From the NCBI GenBank assembly GCA_900549805.1, contig URPV01000019.1, positions 1 to 19,905 of the forward strand: a stretch of DNA of 19,905 nt, in the 5' to 3' direction. The DNA is from an uncultured Veillonella sp. Lineage in GTDB: Bacteria > Bacillota > Negativicutes > Veillonellales > Veillonellaceae. Numbering within the stretch: position 1 is the stretch's first letter; every line of letters starts with the position of its first letter. A model generated the notes under the pieces. It saw only the letters and a program-made list of their open reading frames with translations. It was not told the DNA's origin and did no database searches. Positions 1 through 7,200 of the stretch are shown in pieces. Position numbers and translations under genes: made by a program.

Positions 1-2
1 TT

Positions 3-245
3 ATTGATGGTAAAGCAACAAAAGGTCGCGTATCTGTTGGCTCCAAGGTAAAGGTCTTAGATACCCAATACGACGAAGAAATGGAATACACCATCGTTGG
101 CTCCTCTGAAGCAGACCCATTCAACAACCGCATTTCTAACGAATCCCCTGTAGGGGCAGCTATTTTGGGTAAGAAAAAGGGCGATAAAGTAGAAGTAACT
201 ACGCCAGATGGCCCAGTAGTATTCAAAATTTTGTCCGTAAAATAG
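3..245 (+). CDS. greA: Transcription elongation factor GreA, C-terminal part (5' truncated by window)
   Basis: An open frame enters from the left edge and ends at TAG 243-245, giving 80 residues. It reads as the C-terminal FKBP-like domain of GreA: a VGSKVKVLD strand, then EYTIVGSSEADP, then ISNESPVGAAILGKKKGD, and the closing strands with VTTPDGPVVFKI. The order and spacing match the GreA family, where this domain binds RNA polymerase and the missing N-terminal coiled coil enters the secondary channel to stimulate cleavage of backtracked transcripts. lysS starts 18 bases downstream with no terminator between, so the two are probably co-transcribed. Identification from sequence memory is strong; only the N-terminal half cannot be judged. 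Confidence 0.93.
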   Translation: MDGKATKGRVSVGSKVKVLDTQYDEEMEYTIVGSSEADPFNNRISNESPVGAAILGKKKGDKVEVTTPDGPVVFKILSVK

Positions 246-263
246 TTGAATTAGGAGTACATT

Positions 264-1808
264 ATGAGTGAAGATGTAAAAAATACAGGTCTTGCAGCCG
301 CAGAAGAGCTCAATGATCAAATGCAACACCGCCGCGATAAATTGGCTCAATACGAAGATAAAGGGGTCTATCCATTCGGTCAACGCTTTGTTGTGCGTGA
401 ACATACACAAGAAGTAAAAGATGACTTTATCAACTTTGATGGACGACCAGTGGTTATGGCCGGTCGTTTGATGACTATGCGGTCCCATGGTAAGACTGCT
501 TTTGCTAATATCCGCGATAAGGCAGGGGATATCCAAGTTTACTTCCGCAAGGATGTGATGGGTGAAGAGGCTTACGAATTCGTAAAAATGCTCGATATCG
601 GTGATATCATTGGTGTTGAAGGCCATGTTTTCCGTACCCATAAGGGTGAAATCACCGTTAAGGTGAATACGTTAACCCTACTCTCTAAGTCTCTTCGCCC
701 ATTGCCTGAAAAATGGCATGGCTTGACTAATACGGAATTGCGTTACCGTCAACGTTACGTCGATCTCATCGTCAACCCTGAAGTGCGGGATACCTTCGTA
801 AAACGGTCTAAAATTGTAGCTAAGATCCGCCAATACATGATGGCCCATGACTTCATGGAAGTGGAAACACCTATGATGCATGCCATTCCAGGTGGTGCAG
901 CGGCTCGACCTTTCATTACTCACCATAATGCTTTGGACATCGACATCTACATGCGTATTGCGCCAGAGCTCTATCTTAAGCGCTTAATCGTAGGGGGCAT
1001 GGAACGGGTCTTCGAAATGAACCGTTGCTTCCGTAATGAAGGTATCGATAACCGTCATAACCCTGAGTTCACCACTATTGAATCCTACCAAGCTTACGGC
1101 GACGTAGAAGACGCTATTCGATTGACAGAAAATATTGTTTCTTATTGTGCACAAGAAGTGTTGGGCACACAAGAAATCACCTACCAAGGGACTGAAATCA
1201 ACCTTACGCCACCTTGGAACCGTATCACTATGGCGGAAGGCGTTAAAAAGTATACGGGCGAAGACTTTGATGCAGTAACATCCATTGAAGAAGCACGTGC
1301 TATTGCTGACCGCCTTAATGTAGAATACACAGATAATGATGGAATTGGTAAGATCTTGAATCTCTGCTTCGAGGACTATGTAGAAGCAAATCTCATCCAA
1401 CCAACTATCGTCTATGGACATCCAAAGGAAATATCCCCATTGGCAAAGGCCAACCGGGAAAATCCATTGACTACTGAACGGTTTGAAGCTTTCATCTATG
1501 GCCGTGAGCTGGCTAATGGTTTCTCCGAATTGAATGATCCGATTGATCAAAAACAACGCTTCCTAGATCAATTAAAAGAGCGGGAACATGGTGATGACGA
1601 AGCGCATCGCATGGACGAAGATTTTGTAACCGCTTTAGAATATGGCTTGCCACCAACATCTGGCTTGGGTATCGGTGTTGACCGCTTGGTTATGTTCTTG
1701 ACAGACTCCGCTTCCATCCGGGATGTATTACTCTTCCCATTGATGAAGCCGGAAGGTCAAGCTAAGCCAACGACTAACGACGAAGATGCTGAAGTTGATG
1801 GTGAATAA
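264..1808 (+). CDS. lysS: Lysine--tRNA ligase, class II
   Basis: Charges tRNA-Lys with lysine in the cytoplasm using ATP. The 514-residue product has an OB-fold anticodon-binding domain at about residues 60-145 (VVMAGRLMTMRSHGKTAFA) and a class II catalytic core after about 160. Motif 1 lies near 199-212 (MEVETPMMHAIPGGAAARPF), motif 2 at about 250-270 (RCFRNEGIDNRHNPEFT) and motif 3 at about 467-485 (GLGIGVDRLVMFLTDS). The ATG at 264 follows an AGGAG site at 252-256. The length is slightly above the usual 490-505 because of an acidic tail of about 20 residues after the conserved LLFPLMKPE, ending DEDAEVDGE. It sits behind greA, a common arrangement in Firmicutes, and is followed directly by a strong terminator. 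Confidence 0.97.
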   Translation: MSEDVKNTGLAAAEELNDQMQHRRDKLAQYEDKGVYPFGQRFVVREHTQEVKDDFINFDGRPVVMAGRLMTMRSHGKTAFANIRDKAGDIQVYFRKDVMGEEAYEFVKMLDIGDIIGVEGHVFRTHKGEITVKVNTLTLLSKSLRPLPEKWHGLTNTELRYRQRYVDLIVNPEVRDTFVKRSKIVAKIRQYMMAHDFMEVETPMMHAIPGGAAARPFITHHNALDIDIYMRIAPELYLKRLIVGGMERVFEMNRCFRNEGIDNRHNPEFTTIESYQAYGDVEDAIRLTENIVSYCAQEVLGTQEITYQGTEINLTPPWNRITMAEGVKKYTGEDFDAVTSIEEARAIADRLNVEYTDNDGIGKILNLCFEDYVEANLIQPTIVYGHPKEISPLAKANRENPLTTERFEAFIYGRELANGFSELNDPIDQKQRFLDQLKEREHGDDEAHRMDEDFVTALEYGLPPTSGLGIGVDRLVMFLTDSASIRDVLLFPLMKPEGQAKPTTNDEDAEVDGE

Positions 1809-1816
1809 GAATCCTG

Positions 1817-1848
1817 AAAAACGCTTGCACCTTGTGCAGGCGTTTTTT
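1817..1848 (+). terminator. Rho-independent terminator after lysS
   Basis: A 10-bp stem ACGCTTGCAC (1821-1830) pairs with GTGCAGGCGT (1834-1843) with one G-T pair, around a 3-base loop. It is preceded by an A run and followed by a T run (1843-1848). It lies 12 bases past the lysS stop and should end the greA-lysS transcript. Confidence 0.88.
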
Positions 1849-2003
1849 GTGTGCTTCTCTAGCTAGTTATTAGTGTGGGCTAGCAAAGCTGAAGTGTATA
1901 TATATGCGAATAAAAGGGTGGCCTAAGCAGATCGTAGTCTAGGGGTTGAAAAAATACTGTAAATGCTAGTTGAGAATAAGAGGGTGATTATTAGCCTGTA
2001 ATG

Positions 2004-2012
2004 TGTTATATT
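2004..2012 (+). promoter_or_regulatory. Possible extended -10 promoter for serS
   Basis: The 255-base gap between lysS and serS holds the lysS terminator and then AT-rich sequence. TGT followed by TATATT (2007-2012) resembles an extended -10 element about 50 bases before the serS start. No convincing -35 hexamer sits 17 bases upstream. An independent promoter is expected here because of the upstream terminator, but the exact site is uncertain. Confidence 0.35.
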
Positions 2013-2063
2013 TTATGTGTATTAAAATACTGATTTGTCATCCAGATTAAAGAGGCAGAGACT

Positions 2064-3344
2064 ATGTTAGATTTAAAATTTGTTAGAGAAAATCTTGACG
2101 CCGTGCAAGCCAATCTCGACCACCGTCACACAGAGGGCAAACTTGATGAGTATGCTAAATTGTATGATGAACGGAAAGAAATCATTCAAGAAGTAGAACA
2201 ATTGAAGGCTCACCGGAATGCAGTATCCGATGAAATTGCTCAATTGAAACGTAACAAAGAATCGGCGGATGATAAAATTGCAGAAATGAAGAAGGTTGGC
2301 GATCAAATTGCAGACTTGGATAATCGAGGCCGCGATGTAGAAGCTAAGCTTCGCGATATCGCCCTTCGTCTACCAAATATGTGCGACCCATCTGTTCCTG
2401 TAGGGAATGATGAAAATGACAATCCTGAAATGCGTAAATGGTCTACGCCTCGCCAATTTGATTTCCCTATTCAAGCCCATTGGGACCTTGGGGAATCCTT
2501 GGATATCTTGGATTTTGAACGCGCTACTAAGGAGTCTGGTGCCCGGTTTACTATCTATAAGGGCGTTGGGGCTCGTATGGAACGGGCTTTGATCAACTTC
2601 ATGTTGGATCTTCATTGCGATAAGCAAGGCTATATAGAAATGATGACACCTTATATGGTTACCGCTGATACTTTGACTGGTACAGGTCAATTACCTAAGT
2701 TCGCTGAGGATATGTATAAGATTGAAGGGCAAGATTACTTCTTAATTCCAACGGCAGAAGTTACCTTAACTAATTATCATTCTGGAGAAATCTTGAAGGA
2801 AGAGGATTTGCCTAAGTATTATACAGCCTTTACCGCTTGCTTCCGGTCTGAAGCAGGGTCTGCCGGTCGCGATACACGGGGCCTCATCCGTCAACATCAA
2901 TTCAATAAAGTTGAAATGGTTAAGATTGCCCACCCTGATCACTCTTGGGAAGAGCTTGAGAAACTTACCGATAACGCGGAAGAAGTCTTGCGCTTACTTG
3001 AATTACCACACCGCGTGATTACCTTGTGTACGGGGGACATTGGATTTGGTTCTGCTAAAACCTATGATGTAGAGGTATGGATGCCAGCGCAAAATACCTA
3101 CCGAGAAATCTCCTCTTGCTCTAATATGACTGATTTCCAAGCACGCCGCGCCAATATTCGATTCCGACGCAATGGCAAGGGCAAACCTGAATTTGTTCAT
3201 ACCTTGAATGGGTCTGGCTTGGCCGTAGGTCGTACGGTAGCGGCTATCTTAGAAAACTACCAAGAAGCGGATGGATCTGTTCGCGTACCTAAGGTATTAC
3301 AACCATACATGGGTGGCTTAGAAGTCATCAAACCGGTTAAATAA
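2064..3344 (+). CDS. serS: Serine--tRNA ligase
   Basis: Charges tRNA-Ser (and tRNA-Sec where present) with serine in the cytoplasm. The 426-residue protein has the usual SerRS length. Residues 1-105 are charged heptad-like sequence, the antiparallel coiled-coil arm that holds the tRNA long variable arm. The catalytic core shows the serine-binding TAEVTLTN at 230-237, motif 2 at about 260-284 (FRSEAGSAGRDTRGLIRQHQ) and motif 3 at about 380-405 (LNGSGLAVGRTVAAILENYQ). The start ATG at 2064 follows an AGAGG site near 2051. It is followed after 11 bases by glpX, whose ribosome binding site overlaps the serS stop, so the two are probably translated from one mRNA. No T-box leader motif was found upstream. 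Confidence 0.97.
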   Translation: MLDLKFVRENLDAVQANLDHRHTEGKLDEYAKLYDERKEIIQEVEQLKAHRNAVSDEIAQLKRNKESADDKIAEMKKVGDQIADLDNRGRDVEAKLRDIALRLPNMCDPSVPVGNDENDNPEMRKWSTPRQFDFPIQAHWDLGESLDILDFERATKESGARFTIYKGVGARMERALINFMLDLHCDKQGYIEMMTPYMVTADTLTGTGQLPKFAEDMYKIEGQDYFLIPTAEVTLTNYHSGEILKEEDLPKYYTAFTACFRSEAGSAGRDTRGLIRQHQFNKVEMVKIAHPDHSWEELEKLTDNAEEVLRLLELPHRVITLCTGDIGFGSAKTYDVEVWMPAQNTYREISSCSNMTDFQARRANIRFRRNGKGKPEFVHTLNGSGLAVGRTVAAILENYQEADGSVRVPKVLQPYMGGLEVIKPVK

Positions 3345-3355
3345 GGAGGCATATT

Positions 3356-4318
3356 ATGGATCGTACATTATCCCTAGAATTCGCTCGTGTTGTAGAAGCT
3401 GCAGCACTTCGATCTGGCAAATTATTAGGTCGTGGTAAAAAGGATGAAGCTGATGGCTTAGCTGTAGACGCGATGCGTCAAGCTTTCAATGATGTCGCTA
3501 TCTCCGGCACCGTGGTAATCGGGGAAGGGGAAATCGATGAAGCGCCAATGCTCTACATCGGTGAAAAAGTTGGCCGCGGCGGTCCGGAAGTGGATATTGC
3601 CGTGGATCCTATTGAAGGGACTAACCTTATTGCTAAGGGGCAAAATGGAGCCATTGCGGTTATGGCTATTGCAGAGCATGGCGGTCTCCTTCATGCACCA
3701 GATATGTACATGCAAAAAATCTGTGTAGGTCCTCGTGGGGCTGGGGCTATCGACTTAGATAAGTCCCTTACAGAAAACCTTCAAAATGTGGCCAAGAAGA
3801 TGGGCCGAAACGTGGATGAATTGACCGTAGTTATGTTAGACCGCGAGCGCCATTATGCCTTAATGAAAGAAGCTCGTGAAGCAGGTGCTCGTGTTCGTCT
3901 CATCTCTGATGGCGATGTAAACCCAGCTATGGAAGCGTGCATTGAAGGTTCTGGCGTCCATATGGTAGTTGGCGTTGGTGGGGCCCCTGAAGGGGTTTTA
4001 GCTGCAGCTGCGCTCAAGTGCGCTGGTGGCGACATGCAAGCCCGTCTCAAACCATTGACAGCGCAAGAAGAACAACGATGCCACGATATGGGGATTAAGG
4101 ACCTCAATAAAGTTCTTACCTTGGATGACTTGGTACCTAGTGATGATGTTATCTTCGCAGCTACGGCCATTACGCAAGGTAACTTATTAAAAGGTCTCCA
4201 ATACTTCCCTGGCGGGGCTCGTACTCATACCATTGTTATGCGGTCTAAAACAGGCACGGTTCGTTTCCTTGATACCATTCACATGGACAAGAAATTAGAA
4301 AGCATCAAAGCTAAATAA
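3356..4318 (+). CDS. glpX: Fructose-1,6-bisphosphatase, class II (GlpX type)
   Basis: Hydrolyses fructose 1,6-bisphosphate to fructose 6-phosphate in gluconeogenesis, in the cytoplasm and metal-dependent. The 320-residue product is the normal length of the GlpX family. Metal and substrate residues are visible in order: D33 in DEADG, E57 in VVIGEGEIDEAP, and D84/E87 in DPIEGTN, followed by the family-typical GAIAVMAIAE and, near 200-215, GSGVHMVVGVGGAPEG. The ATG at 3356 has a strong AAGGAGG (3343-3349) that overlaps the serS stop codon, indicating translational linkage with serS. Veillonella-like organisms live on lactate and need gluconeogenesis, which fits. A perfect terminator follows. Confidence 0.95.
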   Translation: MDRTLSLEFARVVEAAALRSGKLLGRGKKDEADGLAVDAMRQAFNDVAISGTVVIGEGEIDEAPMLYIGEKVGRGGPEVDIAVDPIEGTNLIAKGQNGAIAVMAIAEHGGLLHAPDMYMQKICVGPRGAGAIDLDKSLTENLQNVAKKMGRNVDELTVVMLDRERHYALMKEAREAGARVRLISDGDVNPAMEACIEGSGVHMVVGVGGAPEGVLAAAALKCAGGDMQARLKPLTAQEEQRCHDMGIKDLNKVLTLDDLVPSDDVIFAATAITQGNLLKGLQYFPGGARTHTIVMRSKTGTVRFLDTIHMDKKLESIKAK

Positions 4319-4328
4319 AAAGGAATCA

Positions 4329-4356
4329 ATCCCTAGTACATATACTAGGGATTTTT
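4329..4356 (+). terminator. Rho-independent terminator after glpX
   Basis: ATCCCTAGTA (4329-4338) pairs perfectly with TACTAGGGAT (4343-4352) around a 4-base loop, followed by TTTTT to 4356. It starts 10 bases after the glpX stop and separates the serS-glpX unit from murA. Confidence 0.88.
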
Positions 4357-4379
4357 CATGGGAATTTCATACAAATTCC

Positions 4380-4409
4380 TTGCCCTTATATTGAAAAAAT
4401 TGCTATACT
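4380..4409 (+). promoter_or_regulatory. Probable sigma-A promoter for murA
   Basis: TTGCCC (4380-4385) and TATACT (4404-4409) lie 18 bases apart, and TGC directly before the -10 makes it an extended -10. The predicted start of transcription is near 4416, leaving a leader of about 60 bases before murA. A small 7-bp inverted repeat (4361-4367 with 4373-4379) lies just upstream of the -35. Confidence 0.55.
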
Positions 4410-4478
4410 TATATGTAAGATTTTATACACTGGGCGCTTGAGGCGTTTTTATAGATCGTGTTACTAGGAGGAAGTCTG

Positions 4479-5744
4479 TTGGAAAAGTTGATTATCCAAG
4501 GGGGCCATCGTTTAGAAGGCCGTGTTCGCGTTAGTTCTGCGAAAAATGCCGTTTTGCCTATCATTGCTGCTACTATGTTGGCATCTACGCCGAGCACATT
4601 GGTAGAAATCCCTAAATTGGCAGACGTAAAAACGATTTGTGCTGTTATTGAATCCCTCGGTGTTAAGGTAACCTTTGATCCGGAGGCTGATGAAATTCAT
4701 TTTGACGCTTCCCGTATTGAAGCCACAGAGGCGCCGGCAGAATTGGTACGAAAGATGCGGGCATCCTTCTTGGTTATGGGTCCTCTCTTGGCCCGGAAAG
4801 GGGAAGCTAAGATTGCCCTACCAGGTGGTTGTGCCATAGGTAGTCGCCCTATTGATCTTCACCTTAAGGCTTTTGAGGCCTTGGGCTGCGAGATTGAAAT
4901 TACTGATGACTATGTACGAGCAGTAGCACCAGAGGGCCTAAAAGGCAACCAAATCTATTTGGACTTCCCATCCGTAGGCGCTACAGAAAATGTCATCATG
5001 GCAGCCTCTATGGCAGAGGGTAAGACCATTATTGAAAATGCCGCGGAAGAGCCTGAAATTGTTGATTTGGCAACCTATTTAAATTCTATGGGGGCCAATA
5101 TTAAAGGGGCCGGCACTAATGTGATTCGTATTGAAGGGGTGCCAGAACTTAAAGGTGCTGTTCATACGGTTATTCCTGACCGTATCGAAGCCGGTACTTA
5201 TCTCATAGCAGCGGCTATGGCCGGTGGTGATGTGTATGTAGAAAACGCTTTGTCTGAACACTTAAAGCCGGTGGTGGCCAAGCTTAAAGAAGCCGGTGTC
5301 CATGTAGAAGAAGATGTGGATGGAATCCGGGTAATTTCCGATGGTACAGGCATGAAAGCTGTGGATATTAAAACCCTCCCTTACCCAGGTTTCCCTACGG
5401 ATATGCAGGCGCAGTTCATGGCTTTTACAACTATTTGCCAAGGGACCTCTACAGTTACAGAAACAGTCTTTGAAAATCGCTTTATGCATGTAGCAGAGCT
5501 TCGCCGCATGGGCGCTCATATTGATATTGAAGAACGGAAAGCCATCGTGGAAGGCGTTGCAGGTCTTCATGGGGCTGAAGTTAAAGCTACAGACCTTCGA
5601 GCTGGCGCAGCTCTTGTCTGTGCAGGTCTTTGTGCAGAAGGACAGACTAAGGTTAGCAACTTGCACCACATCGATCGTGGCTATGATAATTTAGTAAGTA
5701 AATTAGAAAAGTTGGGTGCGCACATTGTTCGGGTTGACGAATAA
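4479..5744 (+). CDS. murA: UDP-N-acetylglucosamine 1-carboxyvinyltransferase MurA
   Basis: Transfers enolpyruvate from PEP to UDP-GlcNAc, the first committed step of peptidoglycan synthesis, in the cytoplasm. The start chosen is TTG at 4479, 7 bases after AGGAGG (4466-4471). The upstream in-frame GTG at 4458 would place that Shine-Dalgarno inside the gene and add 7 residues absent from the family. The resulting 421 residues start MEKLIIQGG, as MurA proteins do, and match the usual length of about 418. The PEP-binding catalytic loop is present, LPGGCAIGSRPID, with the active-site cysteine at residue 118, which also predicts the normal fosfomycin-sensitive form. The conserved KN pair (22-23) and a DRIEAGT motif are also seen. 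The stop overlaps the start region of the mreB-like gene by 29 bases. Confidence 0.95.
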   Translation: MEKLIIQGGHRLEGRVRVSSAKNAVLPIIAATMLASTPSTLVEIPKLADVKTICAVIESLGVKVTFDPEADEIHFDASRIEATEAPAELVRKMRASFLVMGPLLARKGEAKIALPGGCAIGSRPIDLHLKAFEALGCEIEITDDYVRAVAPEGLKGNQIYLDFPSVGATENVIMAASMAEGKTIIENAAEEPEIVDLATYLNSMGANIKGAGTNVIRIEGVPELKGAVHTVIPDRIEAGTYLIAAAMAGGDVYVENALSEHLKPVVAKLKEAGVHVEEDVDGIRVISDGTGMKAVDIKTLPYPGFPTDMQAQFMAFTTICQGTSTVTETVFENRFMHVAELRRMGAHIDIEERKAIVEGVAGLHGAEVKATDLRAGAALVCAGLCAEGQTKVSNLHHIDRGYDNLVSKLEKLGAHIVRVDE

Positions 5745-6987
5745 AAAGAAAAATCGTAAAAGTGAATCATCTAGACGGGTGGAAGGGCTCAAAGGACAAC
5801 CGCGGGCTCGCAAGGAGGGACGAAAGTCAGAAGTCCTAACTAAGGAACAATTGGTACAGAACCGGATTGCCCGTCGTCAAAAGCGGACTAAGACTATCGC
5901 TAAGTTGACGCCGCAAATGAAGCTTAAGAGGGAGGCTGCCCATAAAAAGGCAGGCTCCTTCTTATCTGGTCTTAATTGGAACATGACCTATGATATAGGA
6001 ATCGATCTTGGGACAGCCAATGTTTTACTGTATGTAAAAGGACGTGGCTTAGTTCTGGATGAGCCTGGTTTTGTAGCACGTGATACTAAGACTCAAGAGG
6101 TGTTGGCCGTAGGGTCTAAGGCCCGTCGCATGTGGGGGCGCACCCCTGTAGGTATAGAAGTTATCCGCCCCTTGCAGGAAGGGGTCATAGCTGATTATGA
6201 TATGACGGAATTTATGCTGCGCCATTTTATCCGGGCTGTAGTTCCTGCATCTGTCTTGGTGAGGACGCGAATTGTGGCTTGTGTCCCTTCAGGCATTACT
6301 CCTGTTGGGAAACGGGCTATTTTAGAGGCTCTGCTTCGGACGGGTGCTCGTAAGACGGTTCTTATTGAAGAACCCCTGGCTGCGGCTATGGGGACAGGTC
6401 TCGATAAAGCTCGTGATGTAGGAGCCATGGTCGTCGATATGGGCGGTGGCACTACTGATATTGCTGTGGTTTGCGATTCAGGGGTAGTTGTGTCAGAGTC
6501 CCTGCCTGTAGGCGGAGATCGCTTTGATGAGGCTATTGTCCGTTATATTAAGCGGAAACGACGCTTGGTTATCGGCTATCCTACGGCAGAGGAGATTAAG
6601 ATTTCCATTGGGACTGTAGATCGTAAGGCTCCTAAGCAAGATATGGTCGTCAGAGGCCGTGACTTGGGAACAGGTCTTCCTAAGTCTACTCTGGTATCGT
6701 CTCAGGAAATTCAAGAGGCCATGGAGGCTCATATGGTCTCCATTTTGGAAGGCATAAAAAATATCCTCGAAAAAACGCCGCCAGAATTAGTTGCAGCGAT
6801 TGCGGACCATGGCATCATCTTAACGGGAGGAGGTGCTCTTCTGGATGGGGTAGACCGAATCATAACAAGAGTGATTGGTATTGCTGCTTATTTGGTAGAA
6901 GCACCTCGTTATGCAGTAATTCGAGGGACTGCCAAGGCTCTTGAAGAAATGTCCTCCCTACAAGATACCCTAGAAGAACTTCAGTAG
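5716..6987 (+). CDS. mreB: MreB/Mbl-family cell-shape actin homologue with basic N-terminal extension
   Basis: Bacterial actin homologue that polymerises under the inner membrane and guides peptidoglycan synthesis. From residue 93 the protein reads as a complete MreB of about 330 residues: phosphate-1 GIDLGTANVLLY (95-106), RPLQEGVIADYDMTEFMLRH (151-170), phosphate-2 VDMGGGTTDIAV (240-251), and adenosine motif LTGGGALLDG (369-378). The first 85-90 residues are rich in Lys/Arg and match nothing I recognise. The start is uncertain. GTG 5716 gives the longest form and overlaps murA by 29 bases with a weak ribosome site. TTG 5851 has AAGGA 4 bases upstream. ATG 5917 and ATG 5983 have no Shine-Dalgarno. 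Translational coupling to murA is likely. The MreB identity is sure; the N-terminus is not. Confidence 0.9.
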   Translation: MRTLFGLTNKKKNRKSESSRRVEGLKGQPRARKEGRKSEVLTKEQLVQNRIARRQKRTKTIAKLTPQMKLKREAAHKKAGSFLSGLNWNMTYDIGIDLGTANVLLYVKGRGLVLDEPGFVARDTKTQEVLAVGSKARRMWGRTPVGIEVIRPLQEGVIADYDMTEFMLRHFIRAVVPASVLVRTRIVACVPSGITPVGKRAILEALLRTGARKTVLIEEPLAAAMGTGLDKARDVGAMVVDMGGGTTDIAVVCDSGVVVSESLPVGGDRFDEAIVRYIKRKRRLVIGYPTAEEIKISIGTVDRKAPKQDMVVRGRDLGTGLPKSTLVSSQEIQEAMEAHMVSILEGIKNILEKTPPELVAAIADHGIILTGGGALLDGVDRIITRVIGIAAYLVEAPRYAVIRGTAKALEEMSSLQDTLEELQ

Positions 6988-7042
6988 GGCTGGCATTTTT
7001 CCGTGCTGTTAATGGTGAAATTCATACAAGACCTCCTAGGAT

Positions 7043-7066
7043 TACTTCACTTTATATAGTGAAGTA
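7043..7066 (+). repeat. Stem-loop in the mreB downstream region
   Basis: TACTTCACT (7043-7051) pairs perfectly with AGTGAAGTA (7058-7066) around a 6-base AT loop. No T run follows, so it is not a classical terminator. It may protect the 3' end or bind a dimeric regulator. Confidence 0.55.
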
Positions 7067-7073
7067 GGTAAAT

Positions 7074-7134
7074 AACCTCTGAGCAAGATGAATAAAAGCT
7101 AAAGCTTTTATAAATTCTAGACTCAGGGGTTTTC
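7074..7134 (+). terminator. Probable terminator, nested hairpin between mreB and the envelope cluster
   Basis: An outer stem AACCTCTGAG (7074-7083) pairs with CTCAGGGGTT (7122-7131), with one G-T pair, and is followed by a short T tract. The 38 bases between them contain a second perfect 8-bp stem, TAAAAGCT (7093-7100) with AGCTTTTA (7103-7110). The arrangement suggests termination of murA-mreB transcripts, but the T run is short and the loop is unusually large. Confidence 0.5.
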
Positions 7135-7152
7135 TGCTCTCTAGGCTAGGTG

Positions 7153-7161
7153 TGATATAAT
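7153..7161 (+). promoter_or_regulatory. Extended -10 promoter for the envelope (Mla) cluster
   Basis: TGA followed by a consensus TATAAT (7156-7161) lies about 40 bases before the first gene of the cluster. The -35 position holds only a weak TTCTGC-like sequence, as is common with extended -10 promoters. It is the best promoter candidate for the genes from 7201 to tolC. Confidence 0.55.
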
Positions 7162-7200
7162 AAAGAGTAAATTATTCTGGAGGATTGGAGGTATTAACCT

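Noticed and set aside
57..641. Long - strand open frame across the greA end and lysS start
   Set aside because: It lies opposite two clear genes, has no ribosome binding site and its translation is rich in Phe/Cys/His like a reverse-strand shadow.
1911..1935. GGGTGG upstream of serS resembling the core of a T-box leader
   Set aside because: The rest of the T-box core (ACCGCG) is absent and no antiterminator/terminator pair lies between it and serS.
4433..4452. GCGC-loop-GCGT followed by T residues in the murA leader, as a possible attenuator
   Set aside because: The stem is only 4 bp with a G-T pair, too weak to terminate.
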